From contig JAFGMR010000021.1 in assembly GCA_016927425.1 (NCBI GenBank), positions 26,679-90,678 on the forward strand: 64,000 nt of DNA, given 5' to 3'. Shown here piece by piece: positions 46,671 to 55,868 of the stretch (its first letter is position 1; each line of letters begins with the position of its first letter). Source of the stretch: Methanotrichaceae archaeon. Lineage in GTDB: Archaea; Halobacteriota; Methanosarcinia; Methanotrichales; Methanotrichaceae. The notes under the pieces are model-generated. The model saw only the letters and a program-made list of their open reading frames with translations. It ran no database searches and was not told the origin of the DNA. A program made the translations under genes and the position numbers.

Positions 46671-47594
46671 ATGTTTCGCTTCTCAAAGGATCAGCAAGTT
46701 ATGAACATCGGCGGGGTGAGGATCGGAGGCCAGCCCGGGGAGTATCCGACGGCCCTTGCAGGAACGATCTTCTACCACGGCCAGGCAATGGTAGAGGACC
46801 CGGAAAAGGGGATATTCGATAGGCTTTTGGCGGAGGATTTGATACGTCGGCAAAGCGAGCTATCGGATGAGACTGGAAACCCGTCAATCATCCACATCTT
46901 CGCAAGGAGCATCGAAGCCTTCTCAAGATATCTCGATCTCGTGGAGGCCTGCTGGGACGGCCCAATCATCGCCGACTCCTCTGAGGCCGAGACGAGAGCA
47001 AGGATGGTGGAGCTATTGTCCGAGATCGGCTATGCCGATCGGGCCATCTATAACAGCCTTGGCGCGGCAACGACTCCGGTAGAGGCAGAGGCCCTCCTAA
47101 ACGGCGATCTGGACTCGGCGATCCTACTCGCCTACAATCCCGTCCGGTCGGATCCCGAGGGCTCCCTCGACCTCCTCGAAAGCGGCGGCGGGCTGCGGGG
47201 GAAAGGTCTCATCCCGTTTGCAAGGGAGGCAGGACTCGTCAATCTGCTGATAGATCCTGGAGTCGTCCCACTGGGGTCCGGAGCTGGAGCTGCCCTTCGG
47301 TTCACGGTGATGGCCAAGGCCAGGCTCGGCCTTCCGGTTGGCTCAGGGATGCACAACGCTGTGAGCTCCTGGAACTGGCTCAAGGGGCGGGAAAGGACGG
47401 CGAGGCGCTGCTGCGATGCAGCATCCGTTGCGCTTCAGCAGCTCGCAGGAGGCGACTATCTCCTCTACGGGCCGATCGAGCGGGCAGAGACCGTCTTTCC
47501 GGTGGCTGCGATGGCCGACATAATGGTTGCAGAAGCCGTGCAGGATTTCGATATCCATCCAATAGGGGATCATCCCATCCACCGGCTGATATGA
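46671..47594 (+). CDS. mtxH: MtrH-like methyltransferase (tetrahydromethanopterin S-methyltransferase subunit H paralogue)
   Basis: The 307-residue protein follows MtrH closely at its start (MFRFSKDQQVMNIGGVRIGG, then YPTALAGTIFYHG, GIFDRLLAEDLIRRQ, SDETGNPSIIHIF) and has the TIM-barrel methyltransferase fold of the family. MtrH moves the methyl group from methyl-H4MPT to the corrinoid of MtrA. The start at 46671 lies one base after the mtrA-like stop, with GGAGG in front, so the pair is coupled. The other Mtr subunits (BCDEFG) are absent here, so this is a two-subunit paralogue rather than the sodium-pumping complex. Confidence 0.87.
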   Translation: MFRFSKDQQVMNIGGVRIGGQPGEYPTALAGTIFYHGQAMVEDPEKGIFDRLLAEDLIRRQSELSDETGNPSIIHIFARSIEAFSRYLDLVEACWDGPIIADSSEAETRARMVELLSEIGYADRAIYNSLGAATTPVEAEALLNGDLDSAILLAYNPVRSDPEGSLDLLESGGGLRGKGLIPFAREAGLVNLLIDPGVVPLGSGAGAALRFTVMAKARLGLPVGSGMHNAVSSWNWLKGRERTARRCCDAASVALQQLAGGDYLLYGPIERAETVFPVAAMADIMVAEAVQDFDIHPIGDHPIHRLI

Positions 47595-47691
47595 GCTGAA
47601 CGCCGATATGGGACGGAAACGGCCATGATCCAGCGAAGCTGCCATAACCCGGCCGGAGGTGAGATATAACCACGGCCGTCCATCTCATGCC

Positions 47692-48861
47692 ATGCATCTC
47701 ACGCGAGAAGAGGAGAGGATATACCAAGGAGAGGAAGGGGAGAGCCTCAGGCGGGCGATGGAGATATTGGCTGCGCTGGGCGATATCTTCGGGGCCGAGA
47801 GGCTGATTCCCATAAAAAGCGTCCAGATCGCGGGGGTATCCTTCAAGAACATCGGGGAAGCTGGCCTCGAGTGGATCTCCGAGATGGAGGGCAATGTGGC
47901 GGTGAAAAGCGTCCTGAATCCCGCTGGGATGGACCTCCTTCGCTGGAGGGAGATGGGGATCTCGGAGGAGTTCGCCTCCCGGCAGCTCGCGGTCGTTGAG
48001 GCTTACAGGAAGCTTGGCATATCGACCGACTGCACCTGTACGCCCTACCAGATCCATCCCGATATGGCTCGCCGGGGCGACCATCTCGCCTGGAGCGAGT
48101 CGTCGGCCGTCGCATATGCGAACTCGGTCATAGGGGCGAGGACCAATCGGGAGGGTGGCCCTTCGGCCCTGGCGGCAGCGCTCGTCGGAAAGACGCCCTA
48201 TTACGGCTACCACCTCGACGAGAACAGGGCTCCGACCCTCGGCGTCAGAGTGGAATGCGATCTTGCAGGCTCCGACTACGGGGCGCTCGGCCATATCGTA
48301 GGAAAGGTGGTCGGAGGCGGAGTGCCCCTATTTCGCTTGCCCGGCCGGCCCACACAGGAGGAGCTCAAAGCCCTCGGCGCCGCAATGGCTGCTAGTGGAT
48401 CGGTTGCCCTCTTCTACGTGGAAGGCTTAATATCGCCACCAGCTGATTCAGGTGAGAATGAAGAGAGGATGACGATAGAGATGGATGAGATACGGGACGT
48501 CTACAGAATGCATTCGGGCGAGGGATCGGAGCTTGTGGCCCTCGGATGCCCCCACTGCTCAGTCCCAGAGCTCGAGGCGATTGCAGGGCAACTCAGAGGA
48601 CGAGAGGTGGAAAAGGAGCTATGGATATGCACCGCAAGGGCGATCGCCAAGTCCCGTCCTGACCTGGTCGAATCGATAGAGAGGTCGGGAGCCAAGGTGA
48701 TCTGCGATACGTGCATGGTGGTGTCGCCAGCTAGCGAGCGCTATAGGAAGATCATGGTCAACTCAGGAAAGGCATTGAACTATATCCCCGGGTTATGCGG
48801 CGTAATGGCTGGATTTGGCTCTACCGAGGAGTGCCTCCGCGCGGCCACGGGGAGGGATTGA
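47692..48861 (+). CDS. Phosphomevalonate dehydratase large subunit (aconitase X family)
   Basis: The 389-residue protein is a DUF521/aconitase X large subunit: LTREEERIYQGEEG, IPIKSVQIAGVSFKNIGEAG, STDCTCTPYQIHP, AWSESSAVAYANSVIGARTNREGG-type core, LGCPHCSVPEL and ICDTCMVVSPAS. In archaea this family dehydrates 5-phosphomevalonate to trans-anhydromevalonate 5-phosphate in the modified mevalonate route to isoprenoid lipids; cysteines hold a [4Fe-4S] cluster. ATG 47692 is chosen because the family begins M-x-L-T-x-EE; a GGAGGTGAG lies further upstream, overlapping a less likely in-frame GTG at 47659. The small subunit follows two bases downstream. Confidence 0.9.
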   Translation: MHLTREEERIYQGEEGESLRRAMEILAALGDIFGAERLIPIKSVQIAGVSFKNIGEAGLEWISEMEGNVAVKSVLNPAGMDLLRWREMGISEEFASRQLAVVEAYRKLGISTDCTCTPYQIHPDMARRGDHLAWSESSAVAYANSVIGARTNREGGPSALAAALVGKTPYYGYHLDENRAPTLGVRVECDLAGSDYGALGHIVGKVVGGGVPLFRLPGRPTQEELKALGAAMAASGSVALFYVEGLISPPADSGENEERMTIEMDEIRDVYRMHSGEGSELVALGCPHCSVPELEAIAGQLRGREVEKELWICTARAIAKSRPDLVESIERSGAKVICDTCMVVSPASERYRKIMVNSGKALNYIPGLCGVMAGFGSTEECLRAATGRD

Positions 48862-48863
48862 AG

Positions 48864-49262
48864 GTGAAGATCGCCTGTCGTAGGGTATCGGGCGGGAGAG
48901 CCAAGGGTCCGGCACTTGTGAGCCGCGAGCCCATATCCTTCCTCGGATGCGTGGACCCGGAGAGCGGAAGGATTGTGGATCCTGATCACCCGCTCTTCGG
49001 GCGGTCGCTTGCAGGCGCAGTCTTGATCTTTCCCGGTGGGAGGGGCTCGACAGTTGGGTCTTATGTGATCTACCAGCTCAAGAGGAGGGGCGCTGCCCCC
49101 GCTGCCATGATCAACATCAAGACAGAGCCGATAGTGGCTGTGGGGGCGATCATAAGCGATATTCCCCTGGTTGATTGCGTTTCAGAGGAGATCCTCGAGA
49201 TAAAGGATGGCGTTGAGGTTGAGGTGGACTCCGACCTAGGGCATGTCATTACTGCTGACTGA
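48864..49262 (+). CDS. Phosphomevalonate dehydratase small subunit (DUF126)
   Basis: The 132-residue protein is the partner swivelling subunit: VSGGRAKGPALVSREPISFLG, the active-site loop FPGGRGSTVGSYVIYQL and IISDIPLVDC. It starts with GTG at 48864, seven bases after GGAGGG and two bases after the large-subunit stop. ATG in the same frame further upstream lies inside the large subunit and is rejected. The 3' end overlaps the convergent hisC gene by 14 bases. Confidence 0.9.
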   Translation: MKIACRRVSGGRAKGPALVSREPISFLGCVDPESGRIVDPDHPLFGRSLAGAVLIFPGGRGSTVGSYVIYQLKRRGAAPAAMINIKTEPIVAVGAIISDIPLVDCVSEEILEIKDGVEVEVDSDLGHVITAD

Positions 49263-50328
49263 GGCCAGGGCGCCCTCCAAGATAAGCTGCCAGGAACGCA
49301 TCGTTCTCATCAGGCCTTCCGACGGTCACCCTGATGTGATGATCCCCGCATCCGGGAATGGAGGCGCAGTCCCTTACAGCGATTCCCTTCCTGAGGAGAT
49401 CCTCTGCCACAGTCGTGGAGCGCTCCCTCGTCTCCAGGTAGATGAAGTTCCCCCAAGAGGGACAAGCCTCCGGTAGGGTCTCCTTCATCCTCTCTCGCTC
49501 GGAGACGATCCTTGCCACACAGCGATGCATATGATCGAGATCGCCCAGGGCAGCGACTCCTGCGGCAAGCGACCAGGAGCTGATGCCAAACACAGGCGAG
49601 CACCTTCGATATTGATCAGCGATCCACTCAGGAGCGATGGCATATCCTAGGCGAAGCCCTGCAAGGCCGAAGGCCTTGGAGAGCGTGCGGCCGACGATGA
49701 GGTTCTCGTGCTCTCTGACGAGATCGACAAGGCTTATGCCAGCGAACTCAGCGTAGGCCTCATCGAGGAAGACTATGCCCTCCGTCGACTCAAGTACCTC
49801 TTTAAGCGCAACCTCATTAAGGATGTCGCCGGTCGGATTGTTCGGTGAGCAGAGGAATGCGAGCTTGTAATCACGCCTAAGCTCCTCCTGGATAACGGTG
49901 GCAGGAAATAGCGGACGAAAGACTGGCAAGGCGCCGCAGAGCCTTATCTGCAGCTCGTAGTATGGGTATGTGGGGATGAAGACGAAGGCTCGATCTTTCG
50001 GGTCGAGGAAGAGGCGGCAGATGGATGCGATCAGCTCGTCGAGCCCCGCTCCTGCGATCACGTTCTCCTCGGGAAAGCCGGCATAGCTCGAGACTGCCCG
50101 GATGAATTGGCTTCTGTCCGGGTAGCGGTTGGCTCCGGCGTCTAGGACTGCCTCCAGGGCGCGAGGTGAGGGGCCGAATGGATTCTCGTTTCGACCGAGC
50201 TGTATAACCTTCGCCATAGTCAGGCCTGATGCTTCTGCTACATCCCTGGGATCAAAACCTGCATCGTCGGGGGTTACGTCTATCAGGGCCTGCCGAAGGT
50301 TATGAGCATAGTCCTTCAAACGGATCAC
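49249..50328 (-). CDS. hisC: Histidinol-phosphate aminotransferase
   Basis: The 359-residue PLP-dependent class I/II aminotransferase shows LGRNENPFGPSPRALEA, LCSPNNPTG, FLDEAYAEF and the lysine motif GRTLSKAFGLAGLRLGYA; the C terminus has HIRVTVGRPDEN. It converts imidazole-acetol phosphate to histidinol phosphate in histidine synthesis. Length is typical. It is convergent with the phosphomevalonate dehydratase genes and divergent from mtd. hisF lies about 4 kb away, so the pathway is scattered. Confidence 0.9.
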   Translation of the reverse strand: MIRLKDYAHNLRQALIDVTPDDAGFDPRDVAEASGLTMAKVIQLGRNENPFGPSPRALEAVLDAGANRYPDRSQFIRAVSSYAGFPEENVIAGAGLDELIASICRLFLDPKDRAFVFIPTYPYYELQIRLCGALPVFRPLFPATVIQEELRRDYKLAFLCSPNNPTGDILNEVALKEVLESTEGIVFLDEAYAEFAGISLVDLVREHENLIVGRTLSKAFGLAGLRLGYAIAPEWIADQYRRCSPVFGISSWSLAAGVAALGDLDHMHRCVARIVSERERMKETLPEACPSWGNFIYLETRERSTTVAEDLLRKGIAVRDCASIPGCGDHHIRVTVGRPDENDAFLAAYLGGRPGLSQQ

Positions 50329-50426
50329 CTGTCGGTCTCAGGCCAACTCATGTAAATATCTGGCTCTCCGGCCGCCGGCAAGGTCGCAGATGGGGATCAC
50401 ATCCATTGTTGGAAGATCCTTTCCTA

Positions 50427-50443
50427 GAGGAAGTTTTAATAAC
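50427..50443 (+). promoter_or_regulatory. BRE/TATA box of mtd
   Basis: GAGGAAG followed by TTTTAATAAC. Start of transcription about 25 bases on would fall at or just before ATG 50467. No ribosome binding site is visible, so a leaderless or nearly leaderless mRNA is likely. Confidence 0.6.
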
Positions 50444-50466
50444 CTTATCGGCATCCCCCCTAGGGC

Positions 50467-51294
50467 ATGTTCAAGATCGGATTCATCAAGCTGGGCAACA
50501 TCGCCACATCGCTGGTGGCGGACCTGGCCCTTGACGAGATCGCCGAGAGGACCGACCTGGAGATGAAGGTCCTCACATTCGGCCCCAAGATGACCGTCAA
50601 GGAAGCGGAAATGGCGGCCGAGGAGATGAAAGCCTGGGGCCCTCAGCTCATCGTTATATGCAGTCCAAACGGAGCCACCCCCGGGCCAACGAAGGCCAGG
50701 GAGCTTTTGAAGGGCTTTGCAGTAATCGTGATCTCCGACGGCCCTGTGAAGAAGGAGGCTCGCGATGCACTTGCAAGCGAGGGCTTTGGATGCATCATTC
50801 TCCCCATGGACCCATTGATAGGGGCGAAGAGGGAGTTCCTCGACCCGGCCGAGATGGCGCTCTTCAACGCCGATGCCCTCAAGGTGCTCGCCGCAGGCGG
50901 AGCGGTCAGGCTTGTCCAGGAGGAGATAGATAAGGCAGCGGCTTCCATTGCTGAAGGGTCCCCGGCCCTGCCCCACATGCTGGCAACGCCGGAGAGCTGC
51001 ACTGAGAGGATGGAGTTCGCAGACCCCTACGCCCGAGCCAAGGCCATGGGAGCCCTCCAGATGGCGCAGACGGTTGCCTGCATAAACTCCCAGGCGTGCT
51101 TCAAGCTAAAGGAGGTCGATAAGATCGCCCTTGTAGCAGCAACGGGTCATGAGGTTATGCGCGCCGCAGCCCGCCTGGTCGACGAGGCTCGCGAGCTTGA
51201 GAAGGCCGGAGACGCCGTCTCCAGGAAGCCCCACTCCCGCGGAGGGGCGATTCTGCAGAAGAGGCGCCTCCTGGAGAAGCCCGAAAGGATCTGA
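50467..51294 (+). CDS. mtd: F420-dependent methylenetetrahydromethanopterin dehydrogenase
   Basis: The 275-residue protein matches Mtd from end to end: FKIGFIKLGNIATSLVADL, LTFGPKMTVKEAE, CSPNGATPGPTKARE, ISDGPVKKEAR, QTVACINSQACFKLKEVDKI and ATGHEVMRAAARLVDEA. It reversibly oxidises methylene-H4MPT to methenyl-H4MPT with F420. In an acetate-type methanogen it would serve mainly the oxidative or biosynthetic direction (inference). Length is the family norm. The gene is single with its own promoter. Confidence 0.96.
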   Translation: MFKIGFIKLGNIATSLVADLALDEIAERTDLEMKVLTFGPKMTVKEAEMAAEEMKAWGPQLIVICSPNGATPGPTKARELLKGFAVIVISDGPVKKEARDALASEGFGCIILPMDPLIGAKREFLDPAEMALFNADALKVLAAGGAVRLVQEEIDKAAASIAEGSPALPHMLATPESCTERMEFADPYARAKAMGALQMAQTVACINSQACFKLKEVDKIALVAATGHEVMRAAARLVDEARELEKAGDAVSRKPHSRGGAILQKRRLLEKPERI

Positions 51295-51577
51295 GGGCCG
51301 GGCTTCTTCCAAGGGGTGGGGGGCTTGGCAAAGGCGGGGGCCTCCAATATGCCCTCCCTGGGGACTTGCGCCTGTACCGATGCCTTATTGGCGCCATCAA
51401 GGCTCTTGGCAGAGGCCTGATCCGCGAGGGGATCGCATTGTGGGATATGATGCTTTCGAAGAAGGTTGCGTATCGGTCCGCCAGGATACCTTTCGGGCTC
51501 TTTGCACCAATTTAAAAGGACCTCGAATAGCATAGTATCGCCAGGCACAATCGCCCAAGAACGCGATCGTCGGAGCC

Positions 51578-52180
51578 TCACACCATCCCTTCGAGCATCT
51601 CCTCGAGCTCGTCCCTCGCCCGGCGAACGGTGGCCGGATCGATCGATGCCGCCTTGCCCCTCAGCCCCTCCATGGCCGAGTGAAGCTTTTGGGCAGCTTC
51701 CATGGATCCGGGGCATGTGGGATGGACTACCACGCGCTCGGGCGAGCCGTAGATTCCAAGGAACGGGAAGATGCGGCAGGACCAGGGCCGTACGGCGTAT
51801 ATCTTGCAGCCGCTTTTTTCGTCATAGAAGCGACAGGGTCTGGTCTTCTTGAAAGCATAGTCGTTTCCAAGGGGCACTACAAGCTTCTTCTTTGCCCTAT
51901 GAAGCGGCATCTTGAGGTGCCAGGCAATTTTTGCAACGTCTCCCCCCTTAAGCTTGATCGGATCGCCAGTTGTGCAGCAGGTGCCACAGCGATGGCAGCG
52001 AAAGACCGCCTGGCTTGCGATGCGATAATAGTCGACTGCGGTGTATCCCAGGGCCTCGGGAAGCGCGGTTGCCTGGAGGAGGAGGCGAGCGATCTCCCTC
52101 ACCCTCTCCGCCTCCTCCTCGGCTGATCGATCCACCTCGATGCTTGCCTGGCCGGCCCCGGCCTCTTCGCTTGCGCTCAT
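51578..52180 (-). CDS. YkgJ-family cysteine cluster protein
   Basis: The ~200-residue protein contains the CxxCxxCC-type motif CHRCGTCCTTGDP, followed by a distal FYDEKSGCKIYAVRPWSC segment, as in the YkgJ family of putative zinc- or iron-binding proteins. Upstream is an acidic helical N-terminal part. Function is not established. The start is taken at 52180 (MSASEEAGAG), four bases after the stop of the DUF2202 gene; an in-frame start at 52222 would overlap that gene. No signal peptide. Confidence 0.8.
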   Translation of the reverse strand: MSASEEAGAGQASIEVDRSAEEEAERVREIARLLLQATALPEALGYTAVDYYRIASQAVFRCHRCGTCCTTGDPIKLKGGDVAKIAWHLKMPLHRAKKKLVVPLGNDYAFKKTRPCRFYDEKSGCKIYAVRPWSCRIFPFLGIYGSPERVVVHPTCPGSMEAAQKLHSAMEGLRGKAASIDPATVRRARDELEEMLEGMV

Positions 52181-52184
52181 CCGA

Positions 52185-52847
52185 TCAGACCTGGAAAGGC
52201 CCCCTCTCCATGGGGCTCTCAACTATTGCCTCGTACTCATCCTGGCTCAGGTACTGGGGGTCATAGCTGTAGCCGAAGCGATCCATGTTCCTTGAAAAGG
52301 AGCGCAGGTGGTTTCTCGATCCTCGCATCAGTGCCTCGTATACCAGGATGACGTCCTCGTTGTCCGTTCCATCGAGACGCTCCTGCAGGTCGAAGATGTC
52401 CAGCTCCTCGATGGTCGCCCCCGTCTTTAAGGAATCTTCCAGCGTCCCAGCCGCTGACAGCTGGTCATATAGAGTCTGCATCTGGGGATTGACGAAGACT
52501 CCAGCCTCGCCCGTGTCCGGATCCAAGAGCTCGTACTTGTCCAAGAGGAGCTTCACCGAGTCCATATGCGTCTGCTCGGAGGCTGCTATATTTCCGAAGA
52601 TGGGCTGGCTGAACCGGGATGCAAGGGCCAGGTAGACGTCCCTTGCAAGCTTCTCCTCCTCCCTCATGTAGAGGAGGCCTGCTTCCTCGCTCTCGTTCAG
52701 CGTACCAGCGGGAATCGCCGCCACCGCATCCCTGATTGATACAATATCGAGTGATGTTATGTCCTGCGATTCCGCCCCAGAGGCGGATCCTGCCATGACC
52801 AGGAGGACGGCCATGAGGGCGACTCCACATATTGCGTATGGTCTCAT
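52185..52847 (-). CDS. Exported DUF2202 (ferritin-like) protein
   Basis: The 220-residue protein has a signal peptide (YAICGVALMAVLLVMAGSASG) and a DUF2202 domain: LLYMREEEKLARDVYLAL, FGNIAASEQTHMDSVKLLL, VLVYEALMRGSRNHLRSF. The Glu and His positions (EEKLARD, EQTHMD) agree with a ferritin-like four-helix bundle that may bind a di-metal site. The start at 52847 gives the best signal peptide; a longer frame upstream is Pro-rich and unlikely. A TATA box at 52871-52880 would leave almost no leader. Confidence 0.82.
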   Translation of the reverse strand: MRPYAICGVALMAVLLVMAGSASGAESQDITSLDIVSIRDAVAAIPAGTLNESEEAGLLYMREEEKLARDVYLALASRFSQPIFGNIAASEQTHMDSVKLLLDKYELLDPDTGEAGVFVNPQMQTLYDQLSAAGTLEDSLKTGATIEELDIFDLQERLDGTDNEDVILVYEALMRGSRNHLRSFSRNMDRFGYSYDPQYLSQDEYEAIVESPMERGPFQV

Positions 52848-52870
52848 GATGTTGTTTATGGGCGGCATGG

Positions 52871-52880
52871 GATAAATAAG
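52871..52880 (-). promoter_or_regulatory. Putative TATA box for DUF2202 gene
   Basis: Minus-strand CTTATTTATC about 25 bases before ATG 52847, consistent with a near-leaderless mRNA. Confidence 0.5.
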
Positions 52881-53010
52881 TGGTCGTGGATGGACTTGCG
52901 AAGAAGGATAGTGATCACATGGGTCGGGAGAGGTCGATTCTGCCTTTAGGCCTCCTCGATATTGAATCCTCAATTCATCTGGTCATTGGTACGAATGCCT
53001 CCTGATACCA

Positions 53011-53020
53011 AATAAATATA
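53011..53020 (+). promoter_or_regulatory. Putative TATA box
   Basis: AATAAATATA. A transcript from ~53040 would contain GGAGGT (53061-53066) before the TTG start at 53079. Confidence 0.45.
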
Positions 53021-53078
53021 GGAAGTCTTAAGAAGGAGTTGATCATATATAACGGTTGAAGGAGGTATTACGCTGAAT

Positions 53079-53969
53079 TTGAAAGCATATACCATTGCCT
53101 TCTTGGCGCTATTGATGATCGGAACTGCCTTTGCCGAGGAGCCAGCCGCAGATCAGATCAAGGCGATGGTCGCCGAGGAGGCTATCAATCTTGCTACATA
53201 CTCATACGAGAGGGTTGCAGAAGCATCGATTCGTTACAGCAACAGCTCCTTCGAGGCAGATTTCCAGGCCTCGAAGGTCACCCAAGGAATGGTGAACCTC
53301 ACCTCCCAGGAGGGATGGTGGGAGGCCAAGCTGACTGCCACTGGCAGAGAGGAAAGCCTCGGCTGGGAGGGCTACTTCGTCAATGGATCCGAGTACTGGA
53401 AGGAGGGCGATAATTGGACCGAGTTCATAGTAGACGATCCGGCGAGCATTATGGCCGATTACAACGAGATGCCGGGCCAGGCAAACCTGGTGAACCTCTC
53501 GTCGATGGAGCTCGTGGGGACTGAGATCTGCGATGGCGAGGAGTGCTACGTTCTTTCCGGCACACCTCCCGAGCCCGTTCTTCAAAGAATGCTTGGAGTT
53601 CAACTCCTGGCAGCCTTTTACCCATCGCCCTTCACAATGCCATCCGAGCTTGGGGATGAAGATGAAGAGGTGCTTGAGATCTCGAACCTGATGAACAACA
53701 GCAGCGTCGAGATTACGGCCTGGGCATCCAAGGATTCCGGCCTTTTAAAGAGGCTCGATATCAACTCCAGCCTCGTCATGACGCCGGAGATGATGGGCAT
53801 CTCCCCTTCAGAGTTCAGGATAGAGAGCACTTTGAACGAGTCGACCACCTACAGCCAGTTCGGCTCATCGATTGAGATCGAGCTGCCGCCCGAGGCGCTG
53901 GAGGGCGAGACCTACCGGACCGAGGGGACCGACTGGAGATGGGCGGTCTTCGGCAAGATCAAGCCATAG
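53079..53969 (+). CDS. Exported LolA/LppX-like protein of unknown function
   Basis: The 296-residue protein begins with TTG after GGAGGT and has a signal peptide (AFLALLMIGTAFA). The mature part is beta-rich (VTQGMVNLTSQEGWWEAKLT, EGYFVNGSEYWKEGDNWTEF, LVGTEICDGEECYVLSGTP), as in the half-barrel DUF6612/LppX/LolA-like lipid-binding proteins, with a DSGLLKRLDINSSL segment typical of these. Several sequons are present. No anchor is visible. Binding a hydrophobic ligand outside the cell is inferred from the fold only. Confidence 0.6.
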   Translation: MKAYTIAFLALLMIGTAFAEEPAADQIKAMVAEEAINLATYSYERVAEASIRYSNSSFEADFQASKVTQGMVNLTSQEGWWEAKLTATGREESLGWEGYFVNGSEYWKEGDNWTEFIVDDPASIMADYNEMPGQANLVNLSSMELVGTEICDGEECYVLSGTPPEPVLQRMLGVQLLAAFYPSPFTMPSELGDEDEEVLEISNLMNNSSVEITAWASKDSGLLKRLDINSSLVMTPEMMGISPSEFRIESTLNESTTYSQFGSSIEIELPPEALEGETYRTEGTDWRWAVFGKIKP

Positions 53970-53987
53970 ATTGGGGGGATTGAGTTG

Positions 53988-54479
53988 ATGAGAAACGTTT
54001 GGCTAATGGCGAGGAAGGCCGCCTTGTTGGGCCTCATCCTTTTCGTCGTCCTTGCAGCCTGGCTGCCCTCCTGCAGCGCGGCTGCGCCATCAGATGACCC
54101 GGCCAGGTCCTACTGCGTAAAAAACGGCTATCTCTATCGAGCGGCTCCGGAGTTGAACAACGGGATGGGGGTATGCGAGTTCTCCGATAAATCCTGGTGC
54201 GATGCCCAGGCATTCTATGCAGGAGAATGCGGACCCAATCGCATCCCCTGGACTTCGCCGAGCTATCAATACCCGGTGGGTGGATCCTGGAACTCTACCA
54301 TATCTCGGATGTGCTCTGAACGCGGCGGAAGGCTGCAGGAGGTACACACCCCCTACGGGGACATGATACTCTGCATCCTGCCCGGGGGACAGACTTGCAG
54401 CCCCGAGTCGCTCTACAGCGGAAGCTGCTGGCAAGACGACTGGCTGACCTACGCCCGATCCTGGCTTAACGCCCCCTAA
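53988..54479 (+). CDS. Exported protein with two DUF333-like repeats
   Basis: The 163-residue protein has a signal peptide (LLGLILFVVLAAWLPSCSA) and two related cysteine-paired units: YCVKNGYLYRA...GVCEF...WCDAQAFYAGEC and MCSERGGRLQEV...MILCILPGGQTCSPESLYSGSC. Each matches the DUF333 pattern (x-C-x-G-G-x...C-x-F-x-G-x-C...Y-x-G-x-C), best known from small secreted or hemolysin-associated proteins. The tandem form with six to seven paired cysteines suggests a disulfide-stabilised extracellular protein. It lies 18 bases after the previous gene and before a strong terminator. Confidence 0.7.
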   Translation: MRNVWLMARKAALLGLILFVVLAAWLPSCSAAAPSDDPARSYCVKNGYLYRAAPELNNGMGVCEFSDKSWCDAQAFYAGECGPNRIPWTSPSYQYPVGGSWNSTISRMCSERGGRLQEVHTPYGDMILCILPGGQTCSPESLYSGSCWQDDWLTYARSWLNAP

Positions 54480-54508
54480 GGGGGCGCCGCTGCCAGAGTT
54501 TTTTTTTT
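54471..54508 (+). terminator. Rho-independent-like terminator
   Basis: GCCCCC-TAA-GGGGGC (the loop is the stop codon) followed after 13 bases by a run of ten T. Confidence 0.75.
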
Positions 54509-54564
54509 GGCGACTATTCAGCCATTCCCTTGCGCGCTTTGCGAGCATCCAATGGCGGGGGATA

Positions 54565-55383
54565 CTACATCCTAACATCTATCCCATTTGCCGAGAGATA
54601 CTCCTTCACCTGTCTTACGGTGTACTCCCCTCGATGGAATATCCCTGCAGCAAGCGCAGCATCTGCTCCCGCGACTGAGAAGGCTTGGAGCATGTGCTCG
54701 GGGTTTGCCGCGCCGCCGCTTGCAATCACCGGAATCGAGACAGCATCGCAGACGGCCTTCGTCAGCGGCAGGTCGTAGCCCTCGTTAGTGCCGTCCCTGT
54801 CCATGCTGGTCAAGAGGATCTCGCCTGCCCCGAGCCGTTCCATCTCGCGGGACCACTCGATCGCATCAAGGCCGACGGGCTTTCTTCCGCCGTATATCAC
54901 AACCTCGAACCAGGCCCGGCTTCCATCCTCAAGCTCGAATACGTTTACGCCATCGCGGATATCGGTATTTCGGCGGGCATCTACTGCAACGGTGATGCGG
55001 CCGGAGCCAAACGCCTTCGAGGCCTCTGCCACAAGCTCTTTGTTCAGCACTGCTGCAGTGTTCATTCCGACCTTCTCTGCACCAGCATCGAGGATCTCCT
55101 TGATGCCTTCCATGGTGCTTATCCCGCCGCCGACCGCAAACGGTATGGAGACCTCCTTGGCGGTCCTTTTCGCCACATCCACCATGGTCTTTCTGCCCTC
55201 ATGAGATGCTGTTATGTCAAGAAAGATCAGCTCATCCGCCCCCTGCTCCTGATAGCGGCGGGCAAACTCGACAGGGTCTCCCTGCCTCTTCAGGTCAATG
55301 AACTTCACGCCCTTGACGACCGAGGGCTGGCCATCGACTACCTTCACGTCCAGACACGGTATGATCTTTGCATAACTTTTCAT
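54565..55383 (-). CDS. hisF: Imidazole glycerol phosphate synthase cyclase subunit
   Basis: The 272-residue TIM barrel shows the HisF marks: [13 protein letters not shown] (catalytic Asp11), [24 protein letters not shown], the second catalytic Asp in [14 protein letters not shown] and [14 protein letters not shown]. With HisH it makes imidazole glycerol phosphate and AICAR. Length is typical. It stands alone on this strand, convergent with the DUF333 gene. Confidence 0.95.
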   Translation of the reverse strand: MKSYAKIIPCLDVKVVDGQPSVVKGVKFIDLKRQGDPVEFARRYQEQGADELIFLDITASHEGRKTMVDVAKRTAKEVSIPFAVGGGISTMEGIKEILDAGAEKVGMNTAAVLNKELVAEASKAFGSGRITVAVDARRNTDIRDGVNVFELEDGSRAWFEVVIYGGRKPVGLDAIEWSREMERLGAGEILLTSMDRDGTNEGYDLPLTKAVCDAVSIPVIASGGAANPEHMLQAFSVAGADAALAAGIFHRGEYTVRQVKEYLSANGIDVRM

Positions 55384-55440
55384 AACGGCGCTGAAGGGCG
55401 GATGGGCAAAAAGGCTTGTGCTGGATAGTGGGGCATAAGC

Positions 55441-55868
55441 CTAGCACAACCGATGCCTTCTTGGGGGGATTGGCCGGAAGGCTCGATGGTCTGCTCGTCG
55501 CAATAATCAGGGGCGAAGCTGGGGTGGTCTGTGATCTGCTTTATGGGCATATGGTGCGAGCCGTTTCTTGGCTGGACGCATCCCGGATCCTTCTTCTCGA
55601 TACTGGGGGACTCTTCCGCGATTTTCACAGCGGCGTCGGGAATCGCGCCTATGGCGAAGGCCACTGGAGATAGCCAGCGCCGAGGGGCGAGAGGATGATA
55701 TCATCGGGTTTCATGCCCACCACCCGTTCCGCCGCGTGTTTTATCGCAGCTCAGGATCGGGGATAGCAGCCCATCTTCGGGCATAACACTGGTATCCGCG
55801 GAATGCCGGCTTCAATGAGGGCAGCAGACGATCTCCTCGCCCTGGCGGAGTGCTTCGGCCTTGCTCAT
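55441..55868 (-). pseudogene. Decayed third gene of a small operon
   Basis: An ATG at 55868 overlaps the stop of the upstream gene (ATGA), as in a coupled operon, but the frame stops after 18 codons (EALRQGEEIVCCPH). Adjacent frames then carry coherent pieces: VVGMKPDDIILSPLGAGYLQ (about 55651-55720) and AFAIGAIPDAAVKIAEE (about 55610-55664), continuing to ~55441. This looks like one gene broken by frameshifts and a stop. I could not name its family. Sequencing error would give the same picture. Confidence 0.4.

Noticed and set aside
51295..51577. Minus-strand open stretch after mtd
   Set aside because: No family likeness, mixed frames and no start signal; treated as non-coding.
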